Positions 39,262 to 48,752 of a stretch of 64,000 bases of DNA are shown here, piece by piece. The position numbers and the translations under genes were made by a program. The stretch's first letter is position 1. Every line of letters starts with the position of its first letter. Origin of the DNA: Pseudomonadales bacterium (GTDB lineage Bacteria > Pseudomonadota > Gammaproteobacteria > Pseudomonadales > DC-out160); assembly GCA_019090455.1 (NCBI GenBank), contig JAHRWA010000039.1, positions 372,001-436,000 of the forward strand, read 5' to 3'. Below the pieces are notes generated by a model. The model was not told the DNA's origin, did not search any database, and saw nothing but the letters and a program-made list of their open reading frames with translations.

Positions 39262-40170
39262 ATGTGGTTTAAAAACATCAGATTTTATCGTTTTTCCAAA
39301 CCTTTTCGTCTAAACACCAAAACATTGCAGGATAAGTTGGCAACTAAAGCCTTTAAGCCCTGCGGTAAACAAGATGAATTCAGTATTGGTTGGGTCTCCC
39401 CCTTTGGTCCTGAAAGTACCGAGTTATTTCACGAGATTAATGGCAACATTATGGTCTGCGCAAAGAAGCAAGAGAGAGTGTTACCTAGCGCCGTCATCAA
39501 TGAAGCACTGCTAGAAAAAGTAGAAACTATCAAAATCGAACAAGACAGGGGGGTCTCAAGAAAAGAACGATCTGATATACGCGATGAGGTTATTTTCGAT
39601 TTACGCCCGAGAGCATTCACTCGCTCTCATTTAACCTACGCCTATCTATCAAGTGAAGCACAAATTCTATGTGTCGATAGCAGCAGCGCCAACAAAGCAG
39701 ATGACTTCACCTCGTTATTAAGAGAATCACTAGGTAAGTTACCCGCTATTATACCCAATTTAAAACATGCCCCCTCAAGAGCAATGACACGATGGATACG
39801 TAATCAAAAAACACCCGCGGATTTCGAATTACAGGACGAATGTGAACTAAGAGATACGCGAGATGAATCTTCTGTGGTTCGCTGTAAAGGCCAAGACCTT
39901 TTGGGCGATGAAGTCCAGCTGCATTTAGAGTCGGGTAAAGAAGTTGTCAAACTAGCATTAGAATGGAAAGAACAGATTAGCTTTGTGCTACAAGATGATA
40001 TCAGTATAAAACGCCTAAAATTCTCAGACTTAATCATGGAACAAGCAGATGATCAAGGTGGAGATGACGCCGCGAGCAAGCTGGATGCCGATTTCGCATT
40101 AATGTCCATGGAAATTGATCGATTTATTCCCCGCTTATTACAAGTGCTTGGGGGGGAAGAAGAGACTTAA
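39262..40170 (+). CDS. rdgC: Recombination-associated protein RdgC
   Basis: RdgC is a ring-shaped, DNA-binding protein that restrains RecA activity and supports replication-fork recovery. The 302-residue protein begins with the family start MWFKNIRFYRFSKPF and has KPCG...GWVSPFG and the RAFTRSHLTYAYLS segment. Length matches E. coli RdgC (303). The start ATG at 39262 is the first in frame. The gene stands alone and runs convergently into the PrcB-like lipoprotein gene with a 33-base gap. Confidence 0.96.
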   Translation: MWFKNIRFYRFSKPFRLNTKTLQDKLATKAFKPCGKQDEFSIGWVSPFGPESTELFHEINGNIMVCAKKQERVLPSAVINEALLEKVETIKIEQDRGVSRKERSDIRDEVIFDLRPRAFTRSHLTYAYLSSEAQILCVDSSSANKADDFTSLLRESLGKLPAIIPNLKHAPSRAMTRWIRNQKTPADFELQDECELRDTRDESSVVRCKGQDLLGDEVQLHLESGKEVVKLALEWKEQISFVLQDDISIKRLKFSDLIMEQADDQGGDDAASKLDADFALMSMEIDRFIPRLLQVLGGEEET

Positions 40171-40203
40171 CAATACAACCCCGAACTCTATAGCCATAGG
40201 TCT

Positions 40204-40695
40204 CTATAGCTGTAGGTTGCCAGCGAGCACTTTGCTATAACGGGCTTTAGGCAATGATATTACGAGACAGGGCGAGGTCATCAACTGAGCCTGCATGGTT
40301 CCCCGACGAGGCTGTTTTATTTCAATAGGCAAAATGAGGGTATCGTTTTCGATTGTTGCAACCTCACTTGCCAGCTTTATAGAATAGCCTGCTGAGGATT
40401 TTGAACCCTGGGAAATGAGATAGACATCGTGCTTTTCGAAATCAACATTCACAGAATCAACTGGGGGCACAGCCTCCGGTTTAGCACCAACGCGTAACCG
40501 TCGTTGTATCGGCGCTAAACCCTTGTCCATCAGAACAGTCAATTCTTGCTGTGTCTTTATTTTTGATATTTGTTGTTGGTTCACAAAACACTGTGATGAG
40601 CCATATACCGCAGTCACAACCAGCGGTTCATTGGTGGTATTACACGCCACTAGTAGCAAAAAGGTTACGTAAACACCAACCGATACTATTTTCAA
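40204..40695 (-). CDS. PrcB-like C-terminal domain lipoprotein
   Basis: The product is a small lipoprotein with a signal ending at LLLVAC-N and a C-terminal region that fits the PrcB_C domain (FEKHDVYLISQGSKSSAGYSIKLA...LPIEIKQPRRGTMQAQLMTSPCLVISLP). This domain occurs in regulators of proteases. I place the start at a TTG at 40695, with AAAGGA ten bases upstream and just after the dsbA stop; the TTG at 40728 would also work. The gene follows dsbA closely. A role in regulating Prc is a guess from the domain and from prc being nearby. Confidence 0.75.
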   Translation of the reverse strand: MKIVSVGVYVTFLLLVACNTTNEPLVVTAVYGSSQCFVNQQQISKIKTQQELTVLMDKGLAPIQRRLRVGAKPEAVPPVDSVNVDFEKHDVYLISQGSKSSAGYSIKLASEVATIENDTLILPIEIKQPRRGTMQAQLMTSPCLVISLPKARYSKVLAGNLQL

Positions 40696-40696
40696 T

Positions 40697-41362
40697 TTAA
40701 GATTGTTCCTTTTTCGACTTTCTAACAAGAAAATCGATGACTTCAGTTATCGCTTCGCGACTGCCTGCCATTTTCACATCCGTGAAATATTTGCCCCCGA
40801 CAACCACACCAGGCACACCTTTCAAATCAAACTGTTTGAAGCGTGTGTTAGCGAGTTTCACCTTTTGTTTCACGGAAAATGAATTAAAGGTCTTATCAAA
40901 ATCAGCTTTCGCAACCCCATGTTCAACGAAAAAATCCGCTAGTGCACCTTCTGATTTTAATTGCCGACCTTGTAGATGCAGTGCCTCAAAAAGATTAGTG
41001 ACGACCTTATCCTTAACCTTCAATACATCCGCTGTGTAATACGCATGCGCCAATAACTGAAAGTACGGATTCCAAAAAGCAGGCATCATAGAAAAATCCA
41101 CATGACTCGCTGCCGTTTCTTTCCATTTATTCATTACCGGTTCCAAGCTATAACAATGGGGGCAAGCAAAAGAGAAAAATTCAACAACCGATACCTTACC
41201 CCCAGCATTTTTCTTCGCCTGCCTTGAAACTACAGTATAGTGAACCCCCTCTTGAAACCGCTGTACACCACTCTCTGCACTGCATCCCTGAGCAATAAAG
41301 CTCCCTTGAACAACAATACAAAACAACATGATATAACGTCTGAACTGATGACACTTTTTCAT
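40697..41362 (-). CDS. dsbA: Thiol:disulfide oxidoreductase DsbA
   Basis: DsbA introduces disulfide bonds into periplasmic proteins. The 221-residue protein has a signal peptide and the active site CPHC in FFSFACPHCYSLEP (about residues 63-76). The cis-Pro loop is visible as FDLKGVPGVVVGGKYF. Length fits the family. The N-terminus also contains GSFIAQGC, a poor lipobox, so it is more likely a soluble periplasmic protein. It precedes the PrcB-like lipoprotein gene, which needs no disulfide but is coupled by position. Confidence 0.93.
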   Translation of the reverse strand: MKKCHQFRRYIMLFCIVVQGSFIAQGCSAESGVQRFQEGVHYTVVSRQAKKNAGGKVSVVEFFSFACPHCYSLEPVMNKWKETAASHVDFSMMPAFWNPYFQLLAHAYYTADVLKVKDKVVTNLFEALHLQGRQLKSEGALADFFVEHGVAKADFDKTFNSFSVKQKVKLANTRFKQFDLKGVPGVVVGGKYFTDVKMAGSREAITEVIDFLVRKSKKEQS

Positions 41363-41449
41363 TATATTTCCTTAATTAGTGATTTTCATATTAAACAATT
41401 TAGATATTAAATAGTTCGGGATTAAACCTGTACTGAATTAACTTCTATA

Positions 41450-42319
41450 TCAAGGCGATACGGTAATAACAACTTCATCTGTTCCCTCTTCACCGTCATC
41501 GTCAATTAACTTCAAAATAATAGCCAACTCTATTGAAGACTCCACTTCAGGTGCAGTGAAACTGGCAGAATACTCCCCTTCCTCCGAGATACTATTTATC
41601 ACTTCCACTGTCACTGCGTTGTCACTGTCTGGAGTCCAGATATATCTCTCGATAGAGCCATCCTCATCGCTGCCGGTACCTGAAAGCTCCACCGTATCAC
41701 CAGAATTCACACTTTGATTATCTCCAGCATCCGCAACCGGGGCACTATTGTTACTTGAATTAAGTGCAACGATGGTTTCACTCAAGTGCACTTGAGCATC
41801 TTCTGCAGTCCTTAAAGCGTTTATATTGACTCTCTCTAGAAAATCAACGACTGCAGTGTCGCCTGTGAAGTCTTCTGGGTCTTGATCAAAATCAAGATCC
41901 TCGGTCGCTTGCAGCGAAACGAATTCAGTAATGGTGATACCATTTTCTAGGTCACCATCATCATCTAAAGTTTGCAACAATCGAGCGATATTAGTCACTG
42001 AATTATTCTTAACTCCTGACGCTCCCTCTACTAAATCGACTATGGTTAAATCTCGTTCTGCGGTCGTACTTCCCAGCTGAATGGAGCCTAGCGTAAAACT
42101 GACCGTTTTCTCTTTGCCATCGCTATCGTCATAAGGAAAATCGCCTGTAGCTCCCGTCAATCCAGTTTCGTCATCAATAGTCCAAGATAAACCACCCACT
42201 GCCGAATCGTGTATATGGCCCGTATTAATTTTTCTATCACCACAGGAACTCAAAACGGGAATCAGGCCAGCAATGCTGATAAGAACAACCAGCATTCGAT
42301 ATCGATCAGACTTAGTCAT
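41450..42319 (-). CDS. Lipoprotein with N-terminal surface domain and PKD-like repeat
   Basis: The protein is an exported lipoprotein (VLSSC-G lipobox). The N-terminal part (VGGLSWTIDDETGLTGATGDFPYDD, then VSFTLGSIQLGS and NIARLLQTLDDDGDLENGI) is a domain common in surface proteins of marine gammaproteobacteria. A C-terminal PKD-like domain follows (APVADAGDNQSVNSGDTVELSGTGSDEDGSIERYIW). I choose the ATG at 42319, because the longer TTG frame at 42376 adds no signal. It is acidic overall, consistent with calcium-stabilised surface exposure. Adhesion or substrate binding is plausible, but no partner is evident. Confidence 0.75.
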   Translation of the reverse strand: MTKSDRYRMLVVLISIAGLIPVLSSCGDRKINTGHIHDSAVGGLSWTIDDETGLTGATGDFPYDDSDGKEKTVSFTLGSIQLGSTTAERDLTIVDLVEGASGVKNNSVTNIARLLQTLDDDGDLENGITITEFVSLQATEDLDFDQDPEDFTGDTAVVDFLERVNINALRTAEDAQVHLSETIVALNSSNNSAPVADAGDNQSVNSGDTVELSGTGSDEDGSIERYIWTPDSDNAVTVEVINSISEEGEYSASFTAPEVESSIELAIILKLIDDDGEEGTDEVVITVSP

Positions 42320-42560
42320 AGTTAAAGCAACTCTTTGAGATGAAGGTTTGATGCGTAGAAACACTCTTTTCAACAAGACATTACAACAGCTCTTATTATA
42401 CGGAGCGAAATACGATAGACCAATTAATATCGTATTTTAGATATAGAAACCAAAGCTGTGCCTTAATAATGCAGCTGTACTTTAAAAACCGAAATTGCAC
42501 TCACAATCATTATAGATCAATCGGAAGAAGAAAAGTTCAGCCATTATTCCCCCTAAATGC

Positions 42561-45500
42561 CTACTCATCAAATATCCAACGCGGCTTTTCTATGCCATAG
42601 CCTTGTGCGTAGTCCACCCCAATTTCCCTTAGTTTTTCTAATATCGCCTCATTTTCTACGAATTCTGCTACGACCTTTTTCCCCATTAAATGCCCCATCT
42701 CCGTAATCGATTTTACCATAGAAAAATCGTTGGCATCCGTCGCAATGCCTTTTACAAAAGCACCGTCAATCTTTATATAGTCCACCGGTAAATTCTTAAG
42801 ATAGGTATAGGACGACATACCAGAACCAAAATCATCGAGTGAAAATTCACAACCTATGTTTTTCATTTCTTCGATAAAGTCGGCAGCATCAGCGATATTG
42901 GTGATGGCGACTGTTTCCGTCACCTCAAAGCAGATCTTATTCCTTGGAATTTCAAAATTACGAAATTCCTCAAAGATAAACTTCATCAAGCGTTCATCAT
43001 TTAAAGAATCTCCAGACAGATTAATAGAAAACCCGCCAAAGCTCTCCAATTTAGCGGGATTTTTTTGCATCCAACGAAACACCGTATTTATCACCCACCG
43101 ATCCACGATTTGCATTCTGTTGTACTTTTCAGCTGCATTGATAAATTCCACCGGCGGAATTTGATTGCCATCTTCATCCTCAACACACAACAACACTTCA
43201 TAGTGCAATCGCAATGTCGACTCCGTCTCTCCCAGCGGAACGATAGGTTCAATTCTTTGTGCTCGCAATCGAAGCCGATTTTCATCCAATGCTCGATGAA
43301 CTTTAGCCACCCATTCCATCACATTTTGGCGAGATACCAACTCTTCATCATCAGGCTTATAAATGTGTACCCGGTCTCGCCCTGCGCTCTTGGCAGCCAC
43401 ACAAGCAGACTCACTATGTTTAAATAAATTGGAAACCAAATCACACTCATTCGTAATTTCCATCAAACCCATACTGACCCCTAAAGTGAAGGGCGTTCCT
43501 TTCCACTTAAACCGAAACGACTGGATTGCTGTAATCATATTGTCGGCTATTCGATACCCCTTCTCCTCTTTACAGTTTTCAACCAAGATAGCGAAAGTAT
43601 TACCTCCCAATCTTGCAACACAACCCTCACTAGCTTCGTCAGCAAACAGCCCTGTCAGCAACTCCCCTATTTGTCGCAATAAACTATCACCCGCTTCATA
43701 GCCACAGGTACTATTGATCACCTTAAATTGATCCAAATCCATATATATCAGACAATGTATAATGCCATCCCGCTTTGCCCTAACAATAGCTCGCCCTAAT
43801 ATTCGTTCAAATTCCTTACGACTCACCAGCCCAGTTAACTGATCGTGAGTCGTTTCATAGGCCAATTGATCATAAATTTTTTGAACCATTGAATCTAAAC
43901 CTTGATCCACGATAGGCAAATCCTTATGTGCAATCGACCACGCCGCCTCTCTAGACAAATTCACTGCAAACTCATCTAATGTTTGCTCTATTACCTTTAG
44001 CCCTTGGTGATTAACAAATACGAATTTATCACGGGACTTTGAAATCCAAGCCAACCGCGCTCTCTCGATCCCTTTTCCAGGAAATTTAAAGGCGACCCAC
44101 TCCCCCATCTCAAGACTCAGCGCTCTGTCACTCCATTTCTGAAAATCTGCCTCACTCGCAACTTCAGACTCCATTCTGCCCTTGCGCTTTAATTTCTCAA
44201 TGATGGATCGCGGCGTCGCTGATACCAGCGGTTTAAAATCGACTAATTGAGGTTTTATCCGCCCTCCTAAGAGATTTTCTTTAAGCTCTGCCAAGACCTC
44301 TGCATGCAGCGATTCCGTATCGGCAACTTTCAATAATCCATTATTAATGAGTTTCAAGAGTGCTTCCGGTATGATCGCCGGTGCAGAGTCAGCACCATAC
44401 GGCTTATCCACCGACTGATTCGTCAATTGCAAGAACAGCTGTTCAACAATTTGCAACCCCATTACCCAGGGCTTACTCTTATCGCCTTGCCGCAAATAAG
44501 AGAGCAACAACAACTCTCTCCAGCCCGCATCCAATAATTTCAACAACAGTGTCGGTACTTGTTTGCTATCAAGTCGCTGGCTGATTTCTGCGTCAATTCT
44601 AATACGCGCTTTTTCAATTCGATCCTGGCCTTCACAAGCTTCGGTAACACGACTTACGTTTCGCTGATAAACCTGCTCCTGCTTAGACAACATCTCTTCT
44701 AGCTTTTCAATGACTCCTTCAAACACGACTAACTTTGTTTCGAAATTCTCCGCTATTTCACTCACGGCCCACTCTGCGTATAGAATCGACTCATCAAAAC
44801 AGGCGCCATTCTTCAAACCTAATCTCGCGACGTAATTCAATACTTGTCGTACAGGATGGTTAGGATAGGTTAATAACGATGCATCCAATATCAGCACTTT
44901 GACCGCAGGCACCAACAGACGACTAAAAAGGGGCTTTATCTCATCAGAAAGAATCGGGTTTGAAACGATAGATTCAAACAACCGCTCCAGCACTTCAACA
45001 GCTTCCGCTTCCTCGGACCCGATTTCCTTTTCTGAAGGTTTTTTTTCAGCCAAGACAGTTTCTAGCTTACTCAACAATGCGTGCCCATCTACCCACTTAC
45101 CCCTTTCCTTCGCCTCTTGTATCGCTTCCGCCGATGCCTGCTTGCCATAGGTAGACTGCATTTTGTTTAAGGCGTCAATAATTTCTTTCGGACTGTAGGC
45201 AGGCCGCATTGTCTTGGGGGAATTGACATAGCGACGAAAGGATGGGATTTGCTCGCCTTCCACCTGATTTGAAATAGCAGATTCACGATATTTTTTTATT
45301 TGCAATAGTTCATGTGCCGCGCCGTACGCTTTTGGTGTGGTCGACGATTGCTGAACAAATTGAGTAGAGAGCTGAACAGGCTGGCTCCTATCTAAGTCGG
45401 CGCCTTTTCTGTCAGTTCTATTGGAAAGCGTTTTTCCGTTGCCTTGATTCGTGGATTGACTAGATTGATTCGTTACGGATTGGCCCACCGCCGCAGTCGA

Positions 45501-46655
45501 ACTTTTCTTTCGCCGTTCCTTATGCTTATCTTCCCTTTTGTTGACTACTTCTTTTTTTGCTCTTTGTTTTTTTACTTCCGGTTTCTCGGCCTGCTGGTAT
45601 TGACTGAGATCTAATTTTGGAAGAACGCCCTCCTCCGCCAACGTACTATTCAATTCTCGGTATAGTGGGTCCAATTGACTCAGGACTTTCTCCTTAAATC
45701 CAGAGTAAATGAGTTTTGTCACCTTTTTATGTAATTGCAAAGGTTCAATGGCTCCTCGAAAACAATCACATAATACTGAGGGACCAAAGGGGTTGTTAGT
45801 TTGCCCGATTTTCGTTTTCGTTAAATCATCAAGACGCAATTGCAATTCTAATAGAGGTTCCCGATAAGCACTCTCTGCTTTGGTCACCATCACCTTTAAG
45901 GTCAACCAATCTTCGAATTCTTCTTTCTCAACAATTGACAGCTGAGGGGCTTTGATAAGATGGGGATGTAGCTCGTTTCTTTGACTCAGTAAAATTATGT
46001 TCGCGTTGTGCTGCTCAAAGGATTCCTGAAACTCGACTTGGATGGCTTCTTTTTCACGCTCAATGGTAGGAATACAATGGTAATAAATATTCTGCTGCTC
46101 CCGTCTATCCAGCTTATTCGCCGCTGCTACCAGGCTATATTCTATTTCAGCAAATACCATATCGAACAAGGGCATGATGAAATCATCAGTCGCAATACAG
46201 AGACGTTTCACCACTTTTTTTAGTTTGACGACATCCAGCTTACTCGGGGTTTTTCTTGAATCTTCTACTCCCCCTCGATAACTTGAGAGCTGCGCAGGTT
46301 CGTCTGATTTTTTTTCTTCTGAATTGGCTTGAGTACTCTCAGCGATGCTTTGCAAGGCCGCCAATGCAACGGGATCCGGCTCCGAGAATTCTAACCCCAA
46401 AGCACCCGCCGTCTGATGGGCTAATTTCGCCTGCATTTTAATAAAACGGCCCGAAATCATCATCAGCAATTCGACACAAACTCCCCGCCGAATTTGGGCA
46501 GGACTCATCAATCTGGCATCGGGATCACTAACGTAGGTCAAATACACCCCGCCAGAACAAAAATCTCGGATGACACAGCTGACTAGTGGACCATCTCCAA
46601 TCTTATATTGTGCTGTTAAAAAAAGACTCTGGCGCGGATACGCCCTATTATTCAC
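42561..46655 (-). CDS. PilZ-DUF1631-GGDEF-EAL multidomain c-di-GMP protein
   Basis: A 1364-residue cytoplasmic protein that combines c-di-GMP binding and turnover modules. The N-terminus is PilZ-like (PRQSLFLTAQYKIG, DFCSGGVYL). A long DUF1631 region (about residues 130-860) contains a disordered Lys/Ser/Gln tract around 365-420. Then comes a GGDEF domain (about 930-1090) with a degenerate motif, GGNTF. The C-terminal EAL domain keeps its key residues: YEVLL (E of EAL), FSINLSG, CFEVTET, SLDDFGSG, YIKIDG and VVAEFVEN, so phosphodiesterase activity is likely. Start is GTG 46655. It is alone on the minus strand, downstream of the DUF3106 gene. Confidence 0.93.
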   Translation of the reverse strand: MNNRAYPRQSLFLTAQYKIGDGPLVSCVIRDFCSGGVYLTYVSDPDARLMSPAQIRRGVCVELLMMISGRFIKMQAKLAHQTAGALGLEFSEPDPVALAALQSIAESTQANSEEKKSDEPAQLSSYRGGVEDSRKTPSKLDVVKLKKVVKRLCIATDDFIMPLFDMVFAEIEYSLVAAANKLDRREQQNIYYHCIPTIEREKEAIQVEFQESFEQHNANIILLSQRNELHPHLIKAPQLSIVEKEEFEDWLTLKVMVTKAESAYREPLLELQLRLDDLTKTKIGQTNNPFGPSVLCDCFRGAIEPLQLHKKVTKLIYSGFKEKVLSQLDPLYRELNSTLAEEGVLPKLDLSQYQQAEKPEVKKQRAKKEVVNKREDKHKERRKKSSTAAVGQSVTNQSSQSTNQGNGKTLSNRTDRKGADLDRSQPVQLSTQFVQQSSTTPKAYGAAHELLQIKKYRESAISNQVEGEQIPSFRRYVNSPKTMRPAYSPKEIIDALNKMQSTYGKQASAEAIQEAKERGKWVDGHALLSKLETVLAEKKPSEKEIGSEEAEAVEVLERLFESIVSNPILSDEIKPLFSRLLVPAVKVLILDASLLTYPNHPVRQVLNYVARLGLKNGACFDESILYAEWAVSEIAENFETKLVVFEGVIEKLEEMLSKQEQVYQRNVSRVTEACEGQDRIEKARIRIDAEISQRLDSKQVPTLLLKLLDAGWRELLLLSYLRQGDKSKPWVMGLQIVEQLFLQLTNQSVDKPYGADSAPAIIPEALLKLINNGLLKVADTESLHAEVLAELKENLLGGRIKPQLVDFKPLVSATPRSIIEKLKRKGRMESEVASEADFQKWSDRALSLEMGEWVAFKFPGKGIERARLAWISKSRDKFVFVNHQGLKVIEQTLDEFAVNLSREAAWSIAHKDLPIVDQGLDSMVQKIYDQLAYETTHDQLTGLVSRKEFERILGRAIVRAKRDGIIHCLIYMDLDQFKVINSTCGYEAGDSLLRQIGELLTGLFADEASEGCVARLGGNTFAILVENCKEEKGYRIADNMITAIQSFRFKWKGTPFTLGVSMGLMEITNECDLVSNLFKHSESACVAAKSAGRDRVHIYKPDDEELVSRQNVMEWVAKVHRALDENRLRLRAQRIEPIVPLGETESTLRLHYEVLLCVEDEDGNQIPPVEFINAAEKYNRMQIVDRWVINTVFRWMQKNPAKLESFGGFSINLSGDSLNDERLMKFIFEEFRNFEIPRNKICFEVTETVAITNIADAADFIEEMKNIGCEFSLDDFGSGMSSYTYLKNLPVDYIKIDGAFVKGIATDANDFSMVKSITEMGHLMGKKVVAEFVENEAILEKLREIGVDYAQGYGIEKPRWIFDE

Positions 46656-46789
46656 CGCTTTCCAACCCCCAGTACTAGCAAAACAACTACAAAATAGTAG
46701 CCATTCAATGGCAGTGTCTTGCGTATATCTTTATGTAAACACTGTCTTTTTAGAATAGACTGTCGTTTCCAATTGGGGACGAAATTTGG

Positions 46790-47401
46790 TCAGTTTTGCT
46801 GTATCACCTCTCTATTTCTGCGATTTTTTTGCAACATTTCACGAATCACCGGCCTTCTCTCCGCAGGCGTTAAGTTCTGACCTTTTCGCCTAGGTACCTT
46901 ACGGCTTTCTGGCCTTTTACCCATTCGTTCTTTAGCTAACTTTTTCTGTGCAGGTGTCAGCTTTTTCCACCTTTTCTTTAAGTGCTGCCTTTTTTCCGGA
47001 GGCAAATTCATAAACCATTTATACTTACGTTTTATCTCCTGTCGTCGCTCTATTGGTAACCCCCTATATTTTTCAAATCTCGTTTTTAATTTCTGACGTT
47101 TTTCTGGCGTCAATTTCTTCCAACGTTGAAAGCGTTTTTTGGCTGTCAATTTTTCGTCTGGAGTCATCACCTGCCAACGGTCTGCCCCTCTCGATAGATA
47201 CGCTTGTTTGTCAGGAGCAAAGCCATCCCAGCTATCAGAAAATCGAGAAAGCACCTGTCGTTGGTCAGCTGTCAATTGTTCCCAATTTCGGCCAGAAACG
47301 GGCTCTGCATCTGCTAAACTGGTCATTGTCCACAACACACAAAGACTCAACAACACAACACGGGCAATCAATACTTCACTTATTATCATCATACGTTTCA
47401 T
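46790..47401 (-). CDS. DUF3106 secreted protein with 18-residue repeats
   Basis: A 203-residue exported protein with a signal peptide (cleavage near LADA-EP). The rest is a run of 18-residue units beginning with Trp, Tyr or Phe and containing a LTP(E/D)KR core: WEQLTADQRQVLSRFSDS, WDGFAPDKQAYLSRGADR, WQVMTPDEKLTAKKRFQR, WKKLTPEKRQKLKTRFEK and YRGLPIERRQEIKRKYKW, followed by a shorter sixth and a partial seventh. This is the DUF3106 pattern. It is very basic and likely helical. It is the last gene of the ECF sigma operon, with its ATG directly after the preceding stop. Confidence 0.85.
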   Translation of the reverse strand: MKRMMIISEVLIARVVLLSLCVLWTMTSLADAEPVSGRNWEQLTADQRQVLSRFSDSWDGFAPDKQAYLSRGADRWQVMTPDEKLTAKKRFQRWKKLTPEKRQKLKTRFEKYRGLPIERRQEIKRKYKWFMNLPPEKRQHLKKRWKKLTPAQKKLAKERMGKRPESRKVPRRKGQNLTPAERRPVIREMLQKNRRNREVIQQN

Positions 47402-47683
47402 TTAATTGCTCCCCCTTTCTGTTTCAGTATTTGCTCCATGACGAACACTATTTTCTCGCTTCTCTGACAGGGTGACAGCATCGTCAGATATCGATTTAGA
47501 TGTCGCATTGGCCATTGCATCAACTTCAAAAGGATCTAACCATTGACCGTCGTCCTCCTGAAATTGACCTAAATACTCCAAAAACTCCACACTAGGTGCT
47601 TCTACTTCACTCGCCATCACGTTAACCATTCCACAAAAAAAAACGGTTACACCCAGCTTGATCCTGCTGATCTCAGCCGGCAT
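47402..47683 (-). CDS. Small secreted acidic protein of the ECF operon
   Basis: A 93-residue protein with an N-terminal hydrophobic signal (GVTVFFCGMVNVMAS) and an acidic stretch (EFLEYLGQFQEDDGQWLDPFEV). I recognise no named family. Its start overlaps the previous stop by eleven bases, and the DUF3106 start follows its stop immediately. The acidic character contrasts with the basic DUF3106 partner, which could suggest interaction. Confidence 0.7.
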   Translation of the reverse strand: MPAEISRIKLGVTVFFCGMVNVMASEVEAPSVEFLEYLGQFQEDDGQWLDPFEVDAMANATSKSISDDAVTLSEKRENSVRHGANTETERGSN

Positions 47684-48176
47684 GCACTTCTCCTAGCGCC
47701 GTGTTCTCTGGAAGCGGCTCTCCCATCATCGCTTCGTCATCAACCAACCACGCCACAAACTCTAGCTCGTCAATAAAGTCTGGGTCTTCCTGCCAATACT
47801 CTTCAAACAAACCTTCGACTACCTCTCCTGTCATTTCAACATCGATCAATTCAACATCGATCAATTCAACAAGCGACTGCGATACATCTATCTTTTCCGG
47901 AGTATCGGGAATCACTATCCACATAACCGCCACTGCAGCTGTGGCGGCTAGGGAAGTCAGAGCGAACCCAGGCATTTGAAAAATGCGGCCTTGATCCGAG
48001 TTTATCGCAATCGCTTTCTCTCGCGCCTGATTCAACTTCGAGCGCGTAACGGCATCCAGACTGTGAACACTTTCATCCAACGACTGATTGATATGTTCTT
48101 GCATTTGGTGCTGACCCTGACCTTGACCCTGATTTTGACCAGAGTCAGAACCTAAACCTAAGTCATCCTCTTTCAT
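47673..48176 (-). CDS. DUF3619-like single-pass membrane protein, probable anti-sigma factor
   Basis: The 167-residue protein has a Gln/Gly-rich N-terminus, a helical stretch (INQSLDESVHSLDAVTRSKLNQAREKAIA) that fits DUF3619, one membrane helix (FALTSLAATAAVAVMWIVI, about residues 70-88) and an acidic periplasmic tail. The tail contains an in-frame duplication (VELID-VELID, 47836-47870). It lies directly after an ECF sigma gene, as anti-sigma factors usually do, so that role is inferred from context. It overlaps the next gene by eleven bases. Confidence 0.7.
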   Translation of the reverse strand: MKEDDLGLGSDSGQNQGQGQGQHQMQEHINQSLDESVHSLDAVTRSKLNQAREKAIAINSDQGRIFQMPGFALTSLAATAAVAVMWIVIPDTPEKIDVSQSLVELIDVELIDVEMTGEVVEGLFEEYWQEDPDFIDELEFVAWLVDDEAMMGEPLPENTALGEVHAG

Positions 48177-48206
48177 AACACACCTCCGATCTACGGTTTC
48201 TCAACC

Positions 48207-48752
48207 TCATTGCCAATCTATCCCTTGAGCTAGCAATTTCTTTTTCAAACTCCCAATGGCCCTGGAGTAATGCGTTTTAACACTACCACCAGAGCATCCC
48301 ATCGCCGCCGCCGTTTCTTTTACATTTAACCCTTCCCAGCTTCTCAACAAAAAAGTCTGTTGCTGGCGTAGCGGCAACTCCATCACTGCCGCTACCATCT
48401 TTTCCGTTGCCAGTCCTTTTTCAAGCTCTCGATAAGGCTCTTGTGCATTATTATCTTTTGCAGTTTGAATCGGATCTTCAACCTGTTCTTCATACTCGCC
48501 AGCCGTCATCCCTACCCAAGACATAACGCGATTTTTCACTGACCGTTTACGATGAAAGTCCACTATCGTATTTTGTAAAATACGCCTAAATAAAGCAGGC
48601 CATTCCGCTTCCGGTCGTTCACTGTATCGGCGCACCAGTTTAATCATCGAATCTTGTACGATGTCCAACGCATCCTCTCTGTTTCGGGTTGATAGCTCTG
48701 CCATTCTAAAAGACCTTGCTTCAACGCTGGCTAAGAACCGATCTAACGCCAA
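48207..48752 (-). CDS. ECF-type RNA polymerase sigma factor
   Basis: The 181-residue product is a sigma-70 family ECF protein with region 2 (RNREDALDIVQDSMIKLVRRY, then ALFRRILQNTIVDFHRKR) and region 4 (LPLRQQQTFLLRSWEGLNVKETAAAMGCSGGSVKTHYSRAIGSLKKKL). The only reasonable starts are non-ATG: TTG 48752, or CTG 48764, which has GAGG nine bases upstream. An ATG at about 48704 would cut region 2. It begins an operon of DUF3619-like, small acidic and DUF3106 genes, a layout known in other proteobacteria. Its target regulon is not visible. Confidence 0.9.
   Translation of the reverse strand: MALDRFLASVEARSFRMAELSTRNREDALDIVQDSMIKLVRRYSERPEAEWPALFRRILQNTIVDFHRKRSVKNRVMSWVGMTAGEYEEQVEDPIQTAKDNNAQEPYRELEKGLATEKMVAAVMELPLRQQQTFLLRSWEGLNVKETAAAMGCSGGSVKTHYSRAIGSLKKKLLAQGIDWQ

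Noticed and set aside
46790-47401. CpxP/Spy-type chaperone because of LTP(E)KR motifs
   Set aside because: The motif recurs every 18 residues and begins with Trp, which is the DUF3106 pattern rather than the two-LTxxQ layout of Spy.
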